Shown here in pieces: positions 1 through 8,979 of a stretch of DNA of 64,000 nt. The number at the start of each line of letters is the position of its first letter. Positions within the stretch are counted from its first letter, which is position 1. The stretch is from contig NZ_CP047166.1 in assembly GCF_016806125.1 (NCBI RefSeq), positions 4,065,093-4,129,092 of the forward strand, in the 5' to 3' direction. This stretch comes from Ponticoccus alexandrii (GTDB lineage: Bacteria > Pseudomonadota > Alphaproteobacteria > Rhodobacterales > Rhodobacteraceae). Made by a program: the position numbers and the translations under genes. Under the pieces are notes generated by a model, which was not told the DNA's origin, made no database searches, and saw only the letters and a list, made by a program, of their open reading frames with translations.

Positions 1-779
1 CGGATGGCCTGCTCCATCGGCATGCCGCGATCCAGCCCGGCCATGACATAGCCGGTAAAGGTATCGCCCGCGCCCGTGGTATCGACCGGGGACACCTTGA
101 AGGCCGGAAAGCTCCGGGTCTCGCCGCTATCGGTGTTGTGCCAGCGGCAGCCCTTCGATCCCAGCGTCACGATGATGTCGCGCACCGGCAGAGAGGCCGG
201 TTCTGTCCCCGTGGCCTCGGCCAGCTGCGCGGCCTCGACCTCGTTCAGGAACAGCAGGTCGAGCAGCGGCAGCACCTGCTGGACCGAGGCCGCGTCAAAA
301 GGGGCGGCGGCATGGGCCACGCGCATCCCCCGGGCCGAGGCGCGTTCGGCGCCGATCCGCAGGGCGTTGGTTTCATTCTGGAACAGGAAGCTGTCGGCCT
401 CGGTCGCCTCTGTCAGGGCGCGCGCGATGTGGTCTTCGGTCAGGGCATGGTTGGCCCCGGGCAGGATGATGATGTTGTTCTCGCCCGCGTCGTCGACGGC
501 GATCACCGCGTTGCCAGTGACTTCGTCCACCGTGGCAACGGGGCGGGTATCGACGCCGTATTCCATCAGCCGCTCGACTGCCCAGCCTCCGTCAGCACCC
601 ACCGCGCCGATATGCAGGCAGCGGGCGCCCGCCCGGGCCGCGGCAACGGACATGTTGGCGCCCTTGCCGCCAAGGCCGCGGCTGAAAGAGCGCGCCGCCA
701 GCGTTTCCCCGGCGCCGGGCAGGTGCGGCACGCGGTAAACGAGATCCGCGTTGATGGACCCGAGGTTGAAAATGGCCAT
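1..779 (-). CDS. rbsK: Ribokinase (PfkB family), 3' end cut by window edge
   Basis: Sugar kinase, probably phosphorylating ribose in the cytoplasm. About 259 codons are present from the ATG at 777-779; the stop lies outside the window. The protein opens MAIFNLGSINADLVYRVP, as ribokinases do. The first PfkB signature (GGKGAN) is at about residues 36-41, and the second (DTTGAGDTF) at about 233-241, where the Asp of GAGD is the family's catalytic base. So nearly the whole fold is present. It lies 50 bp downstream of maeB on the same strand, with a strong hairpin in the gap. The family call is secure; ribose as substrate is inferred from overall resemblance, and other PfkB sugars cannot be excluded. 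Confidence 0.85.
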   Translation of the reverse strand, partial: MAIFNLGSINADLVYRVPHLPGAGETLAARSFSRGLGGKGANMSVAAARAGARCLHIGAVGADGGWAVERLMEYGVDTRPVATVDEVTGNAVIAVDDAGENNIIILPGANHALTEDHIARALTEATEADSFLFQNETNALRIGAERASARGMRVAHAAAPFDAASVQQVLPLLDLLFLNEVEAAQLAEATGTEPASLPVRDIIVTLGSKGCRWHNTDSGETRSFPAFKVSPVDTTGAGDTFTGYVMAGLDRGMPMEQAI

Positions 780-799
780 GGCGTGTCCTTCGGTGCAGC

Positions 800-820
800 G
801 GGTGGGTCGAGCACCCACCC
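800..820. terminator. Hairpin between maeB and rbsK (no U-tract)
   Basis: Perfect 8-bp inverted repeat GGGTGGGT (800-807) / ACCCACCC (813-820) with a 5-nt loop, in the 50-bp gap between maeB and rbsK. No run of T follows on either strand, so it is not a classical intrinsic terminator. It may attenuate read-through or stabilise the maeB 3' end. Confidence 0.4.
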
Positions 821-829
821 TGCGACAGT

Positions 830-3085
830 TCAGCCGACCTTGCAGGCGGCAAGAACGGCCATGTTCAGGATGTCATTTGCGGTCGAGTTCGTGGAACAGA
901 TCTGGATCGACTTGTCGATGCCCGCAAGAATTGGTCCGATCACTGTGGCGCCCGCCATCTCCTGCATCAGCTTGACCGAGATCGAGGCCGAGTGCCGCGC
1001 CGGAACCACAAGGATGTTCGCCGGGCCGGTCAGGCGCTGGAAGGGATAGCTTTCCTGCGCGCGGGTGTTCAGCGCCACGTCCACGGTCATCTCGCCCTCG
1101 TATTCGAAGGAGACGCCGCGCTTGTCCAGCACGCGGGGCGCGAGATGCATCTTCTCGGCCCGCTCGGACACCGGGTAGCCGAAGGTCGAGAACGAGACGA
1201 ATGCGACGCGCGGCTCCAGCCCCAGATGCCGGGCCACGCCCGCCGCGCGCTCTGCGATATTGGCAAGGTCGTTCTCGTCCGGCCATTCATGCACCAGCGT
1301 GTCGGCGATCAGCACGATCCGGCCCTTGTGCAAGAGCGCCGTGATCCCCGCCGCGCCGTGCTTGGCGTCAGCATCGAAGACGTGGTTGATCAGCTCCATC
1401 GCATGGGCCGACTTGCGCGTGGCGCCGGTGATCAACCCGTCGCCATGGCCATGCGCCAGCATCAGCGCCGCGAAGACATGGCGGTCGCGCGCCGCAAGTC
1501 GATGGATGTCCTGCCGGTCCATGCCTTTGCGCTGAAGCCGGGTGTAGAGGAAGTCCTTGTAGGTGTCGAAATGGCGGGTGTTGGCCGCGTTCACCACCTC
1601 GAGTTCGCGCACCGCATCGCCAAGGCCCGCAGCTTCCAGCTTGGCCTTCACGTCGTTGTCGCGACCCACGACCAGCGCCTTGCCGAAACCGGATCGCTGG
1701 TAGGTCACCGCTGCCCTCAGCACGCGCGGATCGTCGCCCTCGGCAAAGATCATGCGGGCCTGCGCGGCGCGGGCGCGGCTGTTGATCGACCGCAGGATCG
1801 AGGCGGTCGGGTCCATCCGCGACTTCAGCCCCAGTTCATAGCTGTCCATGTCCACGATGGGACGGCGGGCGGCGCCCGTGTCCATGCCCGCACGCGCCAC
1901 GGCGGGCGGAATGCGGTGGATCAGACGCGGGTCGAAGGGCGTGGGGATGATGTAATCGCGCCCGAAGCTCAGCGATTTGCCATAGGCCAGCGCCACCTCG
2001 TCCGGCACGTCCTCGCGCGCAAGATCGGCCAGCGCCTGCGCGCAGGCGATCTTCATCTCGTCATTGATGGCGCGGGCGTGGATGTCCAGCGCACCCCGGA
2101 ACAGGTAGGGGAAGCCCAGCACGTTGTTGACCTGGTTCGGGTAGTCCGAACGGCCGGTGGCGACGATGGCATCGACGCGGACCTCATGCGCCTCTTCGGG
2201 CGTGATTTCCGGGTCCGGGTTCGCCATGGCGAAGATCACCGGGTTGTCGGCCATGCTGGCCACCATGTCCTGTGTCACCGCGCCCTTGGCCGAGACGCCA
2301 AGGAAGACATCCGCGCCTTTCATCGCCTCTTCAAGCGTGCGCAGATCGGTGGCGACCGCATGGGCCGATTTCCACTGGTTCATGCCCTCGGTGCGGCCCT
2401 GGTAGATCACGCCCTTGGTGTCGCACATGATGCAGTTTTCGTGCCGCGCGCCCATGGACTTCAGCAGTTCCAGACAGGCGATCCCCGCCGCGCCCGCGCC
2501 GTTCAGGACGATCTTCACGTCCTCGATCTTCTTGTCCGACAGATGCAGCGCATTGATCAGCCCCGCCGCGCAGATCACCGCCGTGCCGTGCTGGTCGTCG
2601 TGGAAGACGGGGATGTCCATCTGCTCCTTGAGCGTCTGCTCGATGATGAAGCATTCCGGCGCCTTGATGTCTTCAAGGTTGATGCCGCCGAAGGTCGGCC
2701 CCATCAGCTTGACCGCCTTGATGAATTCCTCGGGGTCCTCGGTATCCAGCTCGATATCGATCGAGTTCACATCGGCGAAGCGCTTGAACAGAACCGCCTT
2801 GCCTTCCATCACCGGCTTGCCGCCGAGCGCGCCAAGGTTGCCCAGACCCAGAACCGCCGTGCCGTTCGAGATCACGGCCACAAGGTTGCCCTTGTTTGTG
2901 TAGTCGTAGGCCAGTTCGGGATTCTCGGCGATGTCCTCGCAGGGGACGGCGACGCCGGGGGAGTAAGCAAGGCTCAGATCCCGTTGCGTGGTCATGGGAA
3001 CGGTGGCCTGCACCTCCCACTTGCCCGGGGTCGGTTCAAGGTGAAAGGCCAGCGCCTCTTCGCGTGTCAGCTTTACCTTGGCCAT
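830..3085 (-). CDS. maeB: NADP-dependent malic enzyme with C-terminal phosphotransacetylase-like domain
   Basis: 751-residue MaeB-type malic enzyme, catalysing oxidative decarboxylation of malate to pyruvate and supplying NADPH. The N-terminal ~430 residues are the malic enzyme part: AYSPGVAVPCEDI near residue 40, the metal/substrate loop VFHDDQHGTAV near 155 and a Rossmann motif NGAGAAGIA near 190. The C-terminal ~320 residues resemble phosphate acetyl/butyryltransferase (PTA_PTB), a regulatory appendage in this family. The reading frame stays open further upstream, but the ATG at 3083-3085 is chosen because it gives MAKVKLTREEA and has a purine-rich AGGAGAGA just before it. It diverges from mutS across a 143-bp promoter gap. 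Length and architecture are normal for the family. Confidence 0.96.
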   Translation of the reverse strand: MAKVKLTREEALAFHLEPTPGKWEVQATVPMTTQRDLSLAYSPGVAVPCEDIAENPELAYDYTNKGNLVAVISNGTAVLGLGNLGALGGKPVMEGKAVLFKRFADVNSIDIELDTEDPEEFIKAVKLMGPTFGGINLEDIKAPECFIIEQTLKEQMDIPVFHDDQHGTAVICAAGLINALHLSDKKIEDVKIVLNGAGAAGIACLELLKSMGARHENCIMCDTKGVIYQGRTEGMNQWKSAHAVATDLRTLEEAMKGADVFLGVSAKGAVTQDMVASMADNPVIFAMANPDPEITPEEAHEVRVDAIVATGRSDYPNQVNNVLGFPYLFRGALDIHARAINDEMKIACAQALADLAREDVPDEVALAYGKSLSFGRDYIIPTPFDPRLIHRIPPAVARAGMDTGAARRPIVDMDSYELGLKSRMDPTASILRSINSRARAAQARMIFAEGDDPRVLRAAVTYQRSGFGKALVVGRDNDVKAKLEAAGLGDAVRELEVVNAANTRHFDTYKDFLYTRLQRKGMDRQDIHRLAARDRHVFAALMLAHGHGDGLITGATRKSAHAMELINHVFDADAKHGAAGITALLHKGRIVLIADTLVHEWPDENDLANIAERAAGVARHLGLEPRVAFVSFSTFGYPVSERAEKMHLAPRVLDKRGVSFEYEGEMTVDVALNTRAQESYPFQRLTGPANILVVPARHSASISVKLMQEMAGATVIGPILAGIDKSIQICSTNSTANDILNMAVLAACKVG

Positions 3086-3228
3086 GATCTCTCCTCTTCG
3101 TCGCGACGGATTTTGCCTTAGCTCAAGGGGTCTTTGGGTACAACTGAAACCGGGGTTGCGGGGGTTTTTCGACTTTCGGGCCGGGCGCCGCATTTGTAGG
3201 GTCGCGCCAATTCGCGACGGGGGACCGC
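3086..3228. promoter_or_regulatory. Divergent promoter region maeB / mutS
   Basis: 143-bp gap between the divergent starts of maeB (minus) and mutS (plus). Both promoters must lie here, but no unambiguous -35/-10 pair was picked by eye. The bases just before mutS (GACGGGGGACCGC) contain its likely ribosome binding site. Confidence 0.5.
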
Positions 3229-5859
3229 ATGACAACCGTGACGCCGATGATGGCGCAATATCTCGAGATCAAGGCACAGTATCCGGACGCCCTGCTGTTC
3301 TACCGCATGGGCGATTTCTACGAGATGTTCTTCGACGACGCCGTGGCCGCATCCGAGGCGCTGGACATCGCCCTGACCAAGCGCGGCAAGCACGACGGCG
3401 ACGACATTCCCATGTGCGGCGTGCCGGTGCACGCGGCCGAAGGCTATCTGCTGACGCTGATCCGCAAGGGCTTTCGCGTCGCGGTGGGCGAACAGCTGGA
3501 AAGCCCCGAAGAGGCGAAGAAGCGCGGGTCGAAATCCGTGGTGAAGCGCGATGTCGTGCGGCTGGTGACGCCCGGCACGCTGACCGAGGACTCGCTGCTG
3601 GAGGCGCGGCGCCACAACTACCTCGCCGCGCTGGGATCGGTGCGCGACGACTTCGCGCTGTCGTGGTGCGACATCTCGACGGGGGCGTTTCACGTGATGC
3701 CGCTGTCGCGCGCCCGCATCGGCGCGGAACTGGCGCGGCTGGCCCCGTCCGAACTGCTGCTGTCGGAAAAGGTCGAGGACACGCTGCGCGAGGTGCTGGA
3801 CGATCTGGGACTGGAGCCAACCGTGCTGGGCGCCGCCTCTTTCGACAGCGGCGCGGCGACGGGGCGGCTTTGCACGCTTTTCGGGGTGCAGGAACTGACC
3901 GCCTTCGGCGACTTCGGCCGCCCGGAACTCTCGGCCATGGGGGCGCTGGTCGACTATCTCGACATCACCCAGAAGGGCCGCTTGCCGCTGCTGCGCCCGC
4001 CGCGCGCAGAGGCCGTGTCGCGCCTGATGCAGATCGACGCCGCGACGCGCCGCAATCTGGAACTGACGTCCAGCCTTCAGGGCGGGCGGGCCGGATCGCT
4101 GCTGTCGGTGATCGACCGCACCGTGACCTCAGGCGGCGCGCGCCTGCTGGAGCGGCGCGTTTCCTCGCCCTCGCGCGAGTTGCCGGTGATCCGCGAGCGG
4201 CTGGAGGCGGTTCAGTGGGGCGTCTCGTCCTCCGGCTCCGACGCGTTGCGGGACGCGCTGCGGCGGGTGCCCGACGTCGACCGCGCGCTGTCGCGGCTGG
4301 GGCTGGACCGGGGCGGGCCGCGCGACCTTGCCGCCGTCCGCAACGCGCTGGCACAGGCCGAGGCCCTGTCCGGGCGGCTGGAAGGCGAGGAACTGCCCGA
4401 CCTGCTGACCCGCAGCCGCGCGGATCTGGGCGGCTTCGACGACCTGCTGGGCCTGCTGGATGCCGCCCTGATCGCCGAGCCGCCCCTGATGGTGCGCGAC
4501 GGCGGCTTTGTCGCGCCCGGCTACGACGAGGCGCTGGATCAGGCGCGCACGCTGCGGGACGAGGGCAGGGGCGTCATCGCTCGTATGCAAGGTGAATACA
4601 GCGCCGAGACCGGCATCGGCTCGCTGAAGATCAAGCACAACAACGTGCTGGGCTACTTCATCGAAGTGACGGCCACGCATGCCGACAAGATGCACGCCCT
4701 GTCCGAGCGCTTCATCCACCGGCAAACCACCGCGAACCAGGTGCGGTTCACGACCGTCGATCTGTCGGATCTGGAAACGCGTATTCTCAATGCCGGGAAC
4801 GAGGCGCTGGAGATCGAAAAACGGCTTTACGAGGCGCTGAAGACCGCGATCCTCGAACAGGCGCCGGGTCTGTCGACGCTGGCGCTGGCGCTGTCGGAGT
4901 TCGACCTGACGCTGGGCCTTGCCGAACTGGCGCGGCAGCGCGACTGGTGCGCGCCGCAGGTGGACGACAGCCGCGCCTTCGCCATCGACGCGGGCCGCCA
5001 TCCGGTGGTCGAGGCGGCGCTACAGGCCAGCGGCGCGCCCTTCATCGCCAATGATTGCGGGTTGAGCGCCGAGGGCGACGCCGCCGCCGTGACGCTGCTG
5101 ACCGGCCCCAACATGGCCGGTAAGTCGACCTACCTGCGGCAGAACGCGCTGATCGCGCTGCTGGCGCAGATGGGGTCCTTCGTGCCGGCGCGCGCGGCGC
5201 ATATCGGCATCGTCAGCCAGATCTTCAGCCGCGTCGGCGCCTCGGACGATCTGGCGCGCGGGCGCTCGACCTTCATGGTCGAGATGGTCGAGACCGCCGC
5301 GATCCTCAATCAGGCCGATGCGCGGGCGCTGGTGATCCTCGACGAGATCGGGCGCGGCACGGCGACCTATGACGGGCTGTCGATCGCATGGGCCACGCTG
5401 GAACACCTGCACGAGGTCAACCGCGTGCGCGGCCTTTTCGCGACGCATTACCACGAGATGACCGTGCTGGCGGGCAAGCTGAAGGGCGTGAAGAACGCCA
5501 CCGTCGCGGTGAAAGAGTGGGAGGGCGACGTGATCTTCCTGCACGAGGTGCGCGAGGGCGCGGCGGACCGGTCCTACGGTGTGCAGGTGGCGCAGCTTGC
5601 GGGCCTGCCCAAGGCGGTGATCGCCCGCGCCCGCGACGTGCTGGAGGCGCTGGAGAAGGGCGAGCGCGAGAAGGCCGCACCCATGGCGCTGATCGACGAC
5701 CTGCCACTGTTCAGCGCCGCCTCTCAGCGCGACGTGCCCAAGGCTGTTTCCCGTGAAACATCCGAAGTCGAAGAGCGGCTGGCCGCCCTGCACCCGGACG
5801 AGATGACCCCGCGCGAGGCAATGGATGCGCTTTATGCGCTGAAGGGTCTTCTGAAATGA
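3229..5859 (+). CDS. mutS: DNA mismatch repair ATPase MutS
   Basis: Mismatch recognition protein of methyl-independent mismatch repair, 876 residues, full length. The mismatch-reading Phe-X-Glu motif is F30-Y31-E32 in MGDFYEMFF. The core and clamp domains follow. The ATPase domain has the Walker A motif GPNMAGKS at about 626-633 and Walker B VILDEIGRGT near residue 704, followed by the TATYDGLSIAWA signature. The last 100 residues contain the helix-turn-helix/dimer tail. A one-mismatch parS site is embedded in codons near the 3' end (5745-5760). The stop codon abuts a strong terminator hairpin shared with convergent grpE. Confidence 0.98.
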   Translation: MTTVTPMMAQYLEIKAQYPDALLFYRMGDFYEMFFDDAVAASEALDIALTKRGKHDGDDIPMCGVPVHAAEGYLLTLIRKGFRVAVGEQLESPEEAKKRGSKSVVKRDVVRLVTPGTLTEDSLLEARRHNYLAALGSVRDDFALSWCDISTGAFHVMPLSRARIGAELARLAPSELLLSEKVEDTLREVLDDLGLEPTVLGAASFDSGAATGRLCTLFGVQELTAFGDFGRPELSAMGALVDYLDITQKGRLPLLRPPRAEAVSRLMQIDAATRRNLELTSSLQGGRAGSLLSVIDRTVTSGGARLLERRVSSPSRELPVIRERLEAVQWGVSSSGSDALRDALRRVPDVDRALSRLGLDRGGPRDLAAVRNALAQAEALSGRLEGEELPDLLTRSRADLGGFDDLLGLLDAALIAEPPLMVRDGGFVAPGYDEALDQARTLRDEGRGVIARMQGEYSAETGIGSLKIKHNNVLGYFIEVTATHADKMHALSERFIHRQTTANQVRFTTVDLSDLETRILNAGNEALEIEKRLYEALKTAILEQAPGLSTLALALSEFDLTLGLAELARQRDWCAPQVDDSRAFAIDAGRHPVVEAALQASGAPFIANDCGLSAEGDAAAVTLLTGPNMAGKSTYLRQNALIALLAQMGSFVPARAAHIGIVSQIFSRVGASDDLARGRSTFMVEMVETAAILNQADARALVILDEIGRGTATYDGLSIAWATLEHLHEVNRVRGLFATHYHEMTVLAGKLKGVKNATVAVKEWEGDVIFLHEVREGAADRSYGVQVAQLAGLPKAVIARARDVLEALEKGEREKAAPMALIDDLPLFSAASQRDVPKAVSRETSEVEERLAALHPDEMTPREAMDALYALKGLLK
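5745..5760. other. parS: parS-like site (one mismatch) in mutS
   Basis: TGTTTCCCGTGAAACA differs from the ParB-binding palindrome TGTTTCACGTGAAACA only at position 7 (A to C), which breaks the central symmetry. It encodes the VSRET residues near the MutS C-terminus. It lies 4.4 kb from parB and 6.7 kb from the perfect site in rsmG, so a weaker nucleation site for ParB is plausible. Occupancy is inferred. Confidence 0.65.
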
Positions 5860-5884
5860 AAAAAGCCGGGCATCAGCCCGGCTT
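5857..5884 (-). terminator. Intrinsic terminator of the hrcA-grpE operon (and of mutS)
   Basis: Stem AAGCCGGGC (5863-5871) / GCCCGGCTT (5876-5884) with loop ATCA. On the minus strand the stem is followed by six T (complement of 5859-5864), a classical rho-independent terminator for grpE. On the plus strand it sits immediately after the mutS stop and probably ends that transcript too. Confidence 0.88.
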
Positions 5885-5909
5885 ACGGTTCTGTGCGATC
5901 TGGCCCGGC

Positions 5910-6473
5910 TCAGCTGGCAGGCATCGAGCTGACGCCGACCTGCGCGGGACGCAGCAACCGGTCGTACAGAAGGAAGCCTTCGGCAGAGACCTGAATGATC
6001 TCGCCCGCCTTGGTGCCCGGCACCGGGGCCTCGAACATGGCCTCGTGTTCCTTGGGGTCGAAACGGTCGCCAACCTCGGGCGAGATGCGGGTCACACCGT
6101 GCTTGTCGAAGACCTTCAGAAGCTCTTTCAGCGTCAGTTCCACACCTTCGACCAGCGCGGTCGAGGCGCCGCTTTCGTCCTCTTTCGCGGCTGCCAGCGC
6201 GCGGTTGAGGTTGTCGTAGACCGGCAGAAGGTCGCGCGCGATGCGCGTCCCGCCGTAGGCCTGCGCCTCGCGGCGGTCCTTGTCGGCGCGCTTGCGGGCG
6301 TTCTCGGCATCTGCCAGCGCCCGCATGAAGCGGTCCTTGTAGTCGTCGCGCTCGGCCCGGAGCGTATCCAGTTCCAGCGCCTCGTCGTCGATCTCTTCGG
6401 TACGACCCGCCGATTCCTCGGCCTCTGCCGCGTCGATGTCATCCAGAAAATCGTCTTTGTTCGCGTCTGCCAT
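5910..6473 (-). CDS. grpE: Nucleotide exchange factor GrpE
   Basis: 187-residue co-chaperone that drives ADP release from DnaK. It has an acidic N-terminal tail (DDFLDDIDAAEAEE), then the long coiled-coil with ENARKRADKDRREA at about residues 57-71, then the beta domain ending in the family-typical LLRPAQVGVS. Length is normal. It starts 3 nt after the hrcA stop, so hrcA and grpE form one operon, as is common in alphaproteobacteria. No CIRCE operator was found upstream of the operon. Confidence 0.97.
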   Translation of the reverse strand: MADANKDDFLDDIDAAEAEESAGRTEEIDDEALELDTLRAERDDYKDRFMRALADAENARKRADKDRREAQAYGGTRIARDLLPVYDNLNRALAAAKEDESGASTALVEGVELTLKELLKVFDKHGVTRISPEVGDRFDPKEHEAMFEAPVPGTKAGEIIQVSAEGFLLYDRLLRPAQVGVSSMPAS

Positions 6474-6476
6474 GCT

Positions 6477-7547
6477 TCACCTCTGACTCTGCCCGGACAG
6501 CAGGCGTCCGACCAGTTGGGCCGTGTAATCCACGATGGGAACGATGCGCCCGTAGTTGAGGCGCGTGGGTCCGATGACCCCAACCGCGCCGATGATCTTT
6601 CGGTCCGCGTTCATATAAGGAGACACCACCAGAGAGGAACCCGAAAGTGAGAAAAGTTTGTTCTCGGAGCCGATAAAAATGCGGACTCCCTCGCCCTCGT
6701 CGGTCAGTTCGAGGAACTCGGCAATGTCCCGCTTGCGCTCGAGGTCGTCGAAAAGGCTGCGGATGCGGTCCAGCTCTTCCTCGGCGGCCTCGTCGCCCAG
6801 CAGATTCGCGCGGCCCCGGACGATCAGCCGTTCGGTGCTGTGGCCGGGCTTGTCCCAGACGGCGATGCCCGCGTCGATCAGATCGGCGGCCAGCGTGTCC
6901 AGCTCCTGACGGCGGCGGGCGATCTCCGACGCCATGACCGTCCGCAGGTCCGACAGGGTCCGCCCCTCCAGCAGGGCGTTTACGAAGTTCGCGGCCTCGC
7001 GCATGGACGAGGGCGTCTGGCCGGGCGGCGGGGTAAACACGCGGTTCTCCACATGGCCGTCGGCGAAGACGATCACCACCAGCGCGCGGTCCTGCGCAAG
7101 GCTGACGAACTCGATATGCTTGAGCGGCGCCTCGTGCTTCGGCGTCAGCACCAGCGAGGCGCCCTGCGTGACACCAGACAGGGCAGAGCCGACCTGATCC
7201 AGCAGGTCGCCCACGTCGCCAAGGCTGGTTCCGGCGGTGGCGTCCAGCTTTACCCGATCCTCGTCGTCGAGGTCGCGCACCTCGAGCAGGCTGTCCACGA
7301 ACATGCGCAGCCCCAGATGCGTCGGCACACGCCCGGCAGAAACATGCGGGCTGTCGAGCAGGCCGAGGAATTCGAGGTCCTGCATCACGTTGCGGATGGT
7401 CGCGGCAGAGACCTTTTCCGACAGGCTGCGCGTCAGCGTGCGCGACCCGACCGGCTCGCCGTTCTCCAGATAGCCTTCGACCACGCGGCGAAAGACTTCG
7501 CGCGACCGGTCATTCATCTGGGACAGGATTTCGCCTCTTTCTTTCAT
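6477..7547 (-). CDS. hrcA: Heat-inducible transcription repressor HrcA
   Basis: Repressor of class I heat-shock genes (groESL/dnaK type), binding CIRCE operators. An N-terminal winged helix carries the family motif GSRTLTRSLSEKVSAATIR at about residues 38-56, with SAGRVPT following. The central GAF-like domain and the C-terminal part ending near LNYGRIVPIVDYTA are intact. 356 residues is standard. The start at 7547 is used because AAAGAGGCG-like purines precede it; an internal Met ten codons in (MNDRSREVF) is a possible alternative. It is the first gene of hrcA-grpE, divergent from rph. Confidence 0.95.
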   Translation of the reverse strand: MKERGEILSQMNDRSREVFRRVVEGYLENGEPVGSRTLTRSLSEKVSAATIRNVMQDLEFLGLLDSPHVSAGRVPTHLGLRMFVDSLLEVRDLDDEDRVKLDATAGTSLGDVGDLLDQVGSALSGVTQGASLVLTPKHEAPLKHIEFVSLAQDRALVVIVFADGHVENRVFTPPPGQTPSSMREAANFVNALLEGRTLSDLRTVMASEIARRRQELDTLAADLIDAGIAVWDKPGHSTERLIVRGRANLLGDEAAEEELDRIRSLFDDLERKRDIAEFLELTDEGEGVRIFIGSENKLFSLSGSSLVVSPYMNADRKIIGAVGVIGPTRLNYGRIVPIVDYTAQLVGRLLSGQSQR

Positions 7548-7657
7548 CGCTCGCCTCGCCTTGTTGTCATTAAAGACGGGTGAAGGGCCGCGTCAATCGG
7601 GGTTGCACCGGGGGCAGGGCCGGGATTATCCCGAGTTAGCTCAAGGAAGGACATCAC

Positions 7658-8371
7658 ATGCGGCCGTCAGGACGAGATTTAAGCGAAATGCGCGCGGTTT
7701 CAATCGAGACCAACGTGACCAAGCACGCCGAAGGGTCGTGCCTGATCAAGATGGGCGACACCCATGTGCTGTGCACCGCGTCATTGGAAGAGCGCGTGCC
7801 GCCCTTCATCAAAGGCTCTGGCCAGGGCTGGGTGACGGCGGAATACGGCATGCTGCCGCGTTCGACCTCGTCGCGGATGCGCCGCGAGGCGGCCAGTGGC
7901 AAGCAGGGCGGACGCACGGTGGAGATCCAGCGCCTGATCGGTCGCGCCCTGCGCGCGGGCGTGGACCGCAACGCGCTTGGCGAACGCCAGATCACCGTGG
8001 ATTGCGACGTCATTCAGGCGGACGGCGGCACGCGCTGCGCCTCGATCACCGGCGGCTGGGTCGCCCTGCGGCTGGCGGTGAACAAACTGCTGAAAGCGCG
8101 CGATATCGTGACCGATCCGCTGATCTCGCCGGTCGCTGCTGTCTCTTGCGGCATCTACGCCGGACAGCCGGTGCTGGACCTCGACTACCCCGAGGACAGC
8201 GAGGCGGGCGTCGACGGCAACTTTATCCTGCGCGGCGACGGCTCGCTGATCGAGGTGCAGATGAGCGCCGAGGGCTCCGTCTTCAGCCGCGACCAGATGG
8301 GCAAGCTCATGGACCTCGCCGAGAAGGGCGTGCAGGAACTGGTTCAGGCGCAACTGGCGGCGACCGCATGA
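7658..8371 (+). CDS. rph: Ribonuclease PH
   Basis: Phosphate-dependent 3'-to-5' exoribonuclease that trims tRNA 3' ends; forms a hexameric ring. The 237-residue protein opens [12 protein letters not shown] and contains the active-site region with [17 protein letters not shown], and EVQMSAEG near residue 195, all typical. A good AGGAAGG Shine-Dalgarno precedes the ATG. It is the first gene of the operon rph-rdgB-hemW and overlaps rdgB by 4 nt (ATGA). Unlike the frameshifted rph of E. coli K-12, this copy is intact. Confidence 0.97.
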   Translation: MRPSGRDLSEMRAVSIETNVTKHAEGSCLIKMGDTHVLCTASLEERVPPFIKGSGQGWVTAEYGMLPRSTSSRMRREAASGKQGGRTVEIQRLIGRALRAGVDRNALGERQITVDCDVIQADGGTRCASITGGWVALRLAVNKLLKARDIVTDPLISPVAAVSCGIYAGQPVLDLDYPEDSEAGVDGNFILRGDGSLIEVQMSAEGSVFSRDQMGKLMDLAEKGVQELVQAQLAATA

Positions 8372-8979
8372 CACGGCGGTTCGAGGGCGACCGACTTCTG
8401 GTCGCCACCCACAACAAGGGCAAGCTCGAAGAGATCGCTGACCTGCTGAAGCCCTACGGGGTGACGGTGGTCGGCGCTGCCGAGATGGACCTGCCGGAGC
8501 CTGTCGAAGACGGCACGACCTTCGTCGAGAACGCCCGGATCAAGGCCCATGCGGCGGCCAGGGCCACCGGCCTTCCCGCGCTGTCCGACGACTCGGGCAT
8601 CGAGATCGACGCGCTGGACAAGGCCCCGGGCGTTTACACGGCGGATTGGGCGGAAACGCCCAATGGCCGGGATTTCGTGATGGCCATGACCAAGTCGCAC
8701 GACAAGCTGGTGCAAAGCGGGGCACCCCAGCCCTGGACGGCGCGGTTCTGCTGTACGCTGGTGCTGGCATGGCCCGACGGCCACGACGAGGTGTTTCCGG
8801 GCGTGATGGAAGGCCAGGTCGTATGGCCCATGCGCGGCGATCAGGGCCACGGCTACGACCCGATTTTCCAGCCCCGGGGCTACGACGTGACCTTCGGCGA
8901 GATGGATCGCTGGCAGAAGAACCGCATCAGCCATCGCGCCGATGCCTTCCGCAAGTTCGTGGCGGGCTGCTTTGCCTGA
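8368..8979 (+). CDS. rdgB: dITP/XTP pyrophosphatase (RdgB/HAM1)
   Basis: House-cleaning nucleotidase converting dITP, ITP and XTP to monophosphates. The 203-residue protein shows the HAM1 substrate motif [11 protein letters not shown] at about residues 12-22, [11 protein letters not shown] near 71-81 and the C-terminal [10 protein letters not shown]. The ATG at 8368 overlaps the rph stop (ATGA), which fixes the start; an open frame upstream lacks homology. The 3' end overlaps the hemW start region. Confidence 0.96.
   Translation: MTRRFEGDRLLVATHNKGKLEEIADLLKPYGVTVVGAAEMDLPEPVEDGTTFVENARIKAHAAARATGLPALSDDSGIEIDALDKAPGVYTADWAETPNGRDFVMAMTKSHDKLVQSGAPQPWTARFCCTLVLAWPDGHDEVFPGVMEGQVVWPMRGDQGHGYDPIFQPRGYDVTFGEMDRWQKNRISHRADAFRKFVAGCFA

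Noticed and set aside
992..3121. 709-codon open frame on the plus strand opposite maeB
   Set aside because: Arg/Gly/His-rich antisense shadow of the maeB reading frame in a GC-rich genome; no family motif.
7548..7657. CIRCE operator in front of hrcA
   Set aside because: The TTAGCACTC-N9-GAGTGCTAA pattern is not present in the hrcA-rph gap.
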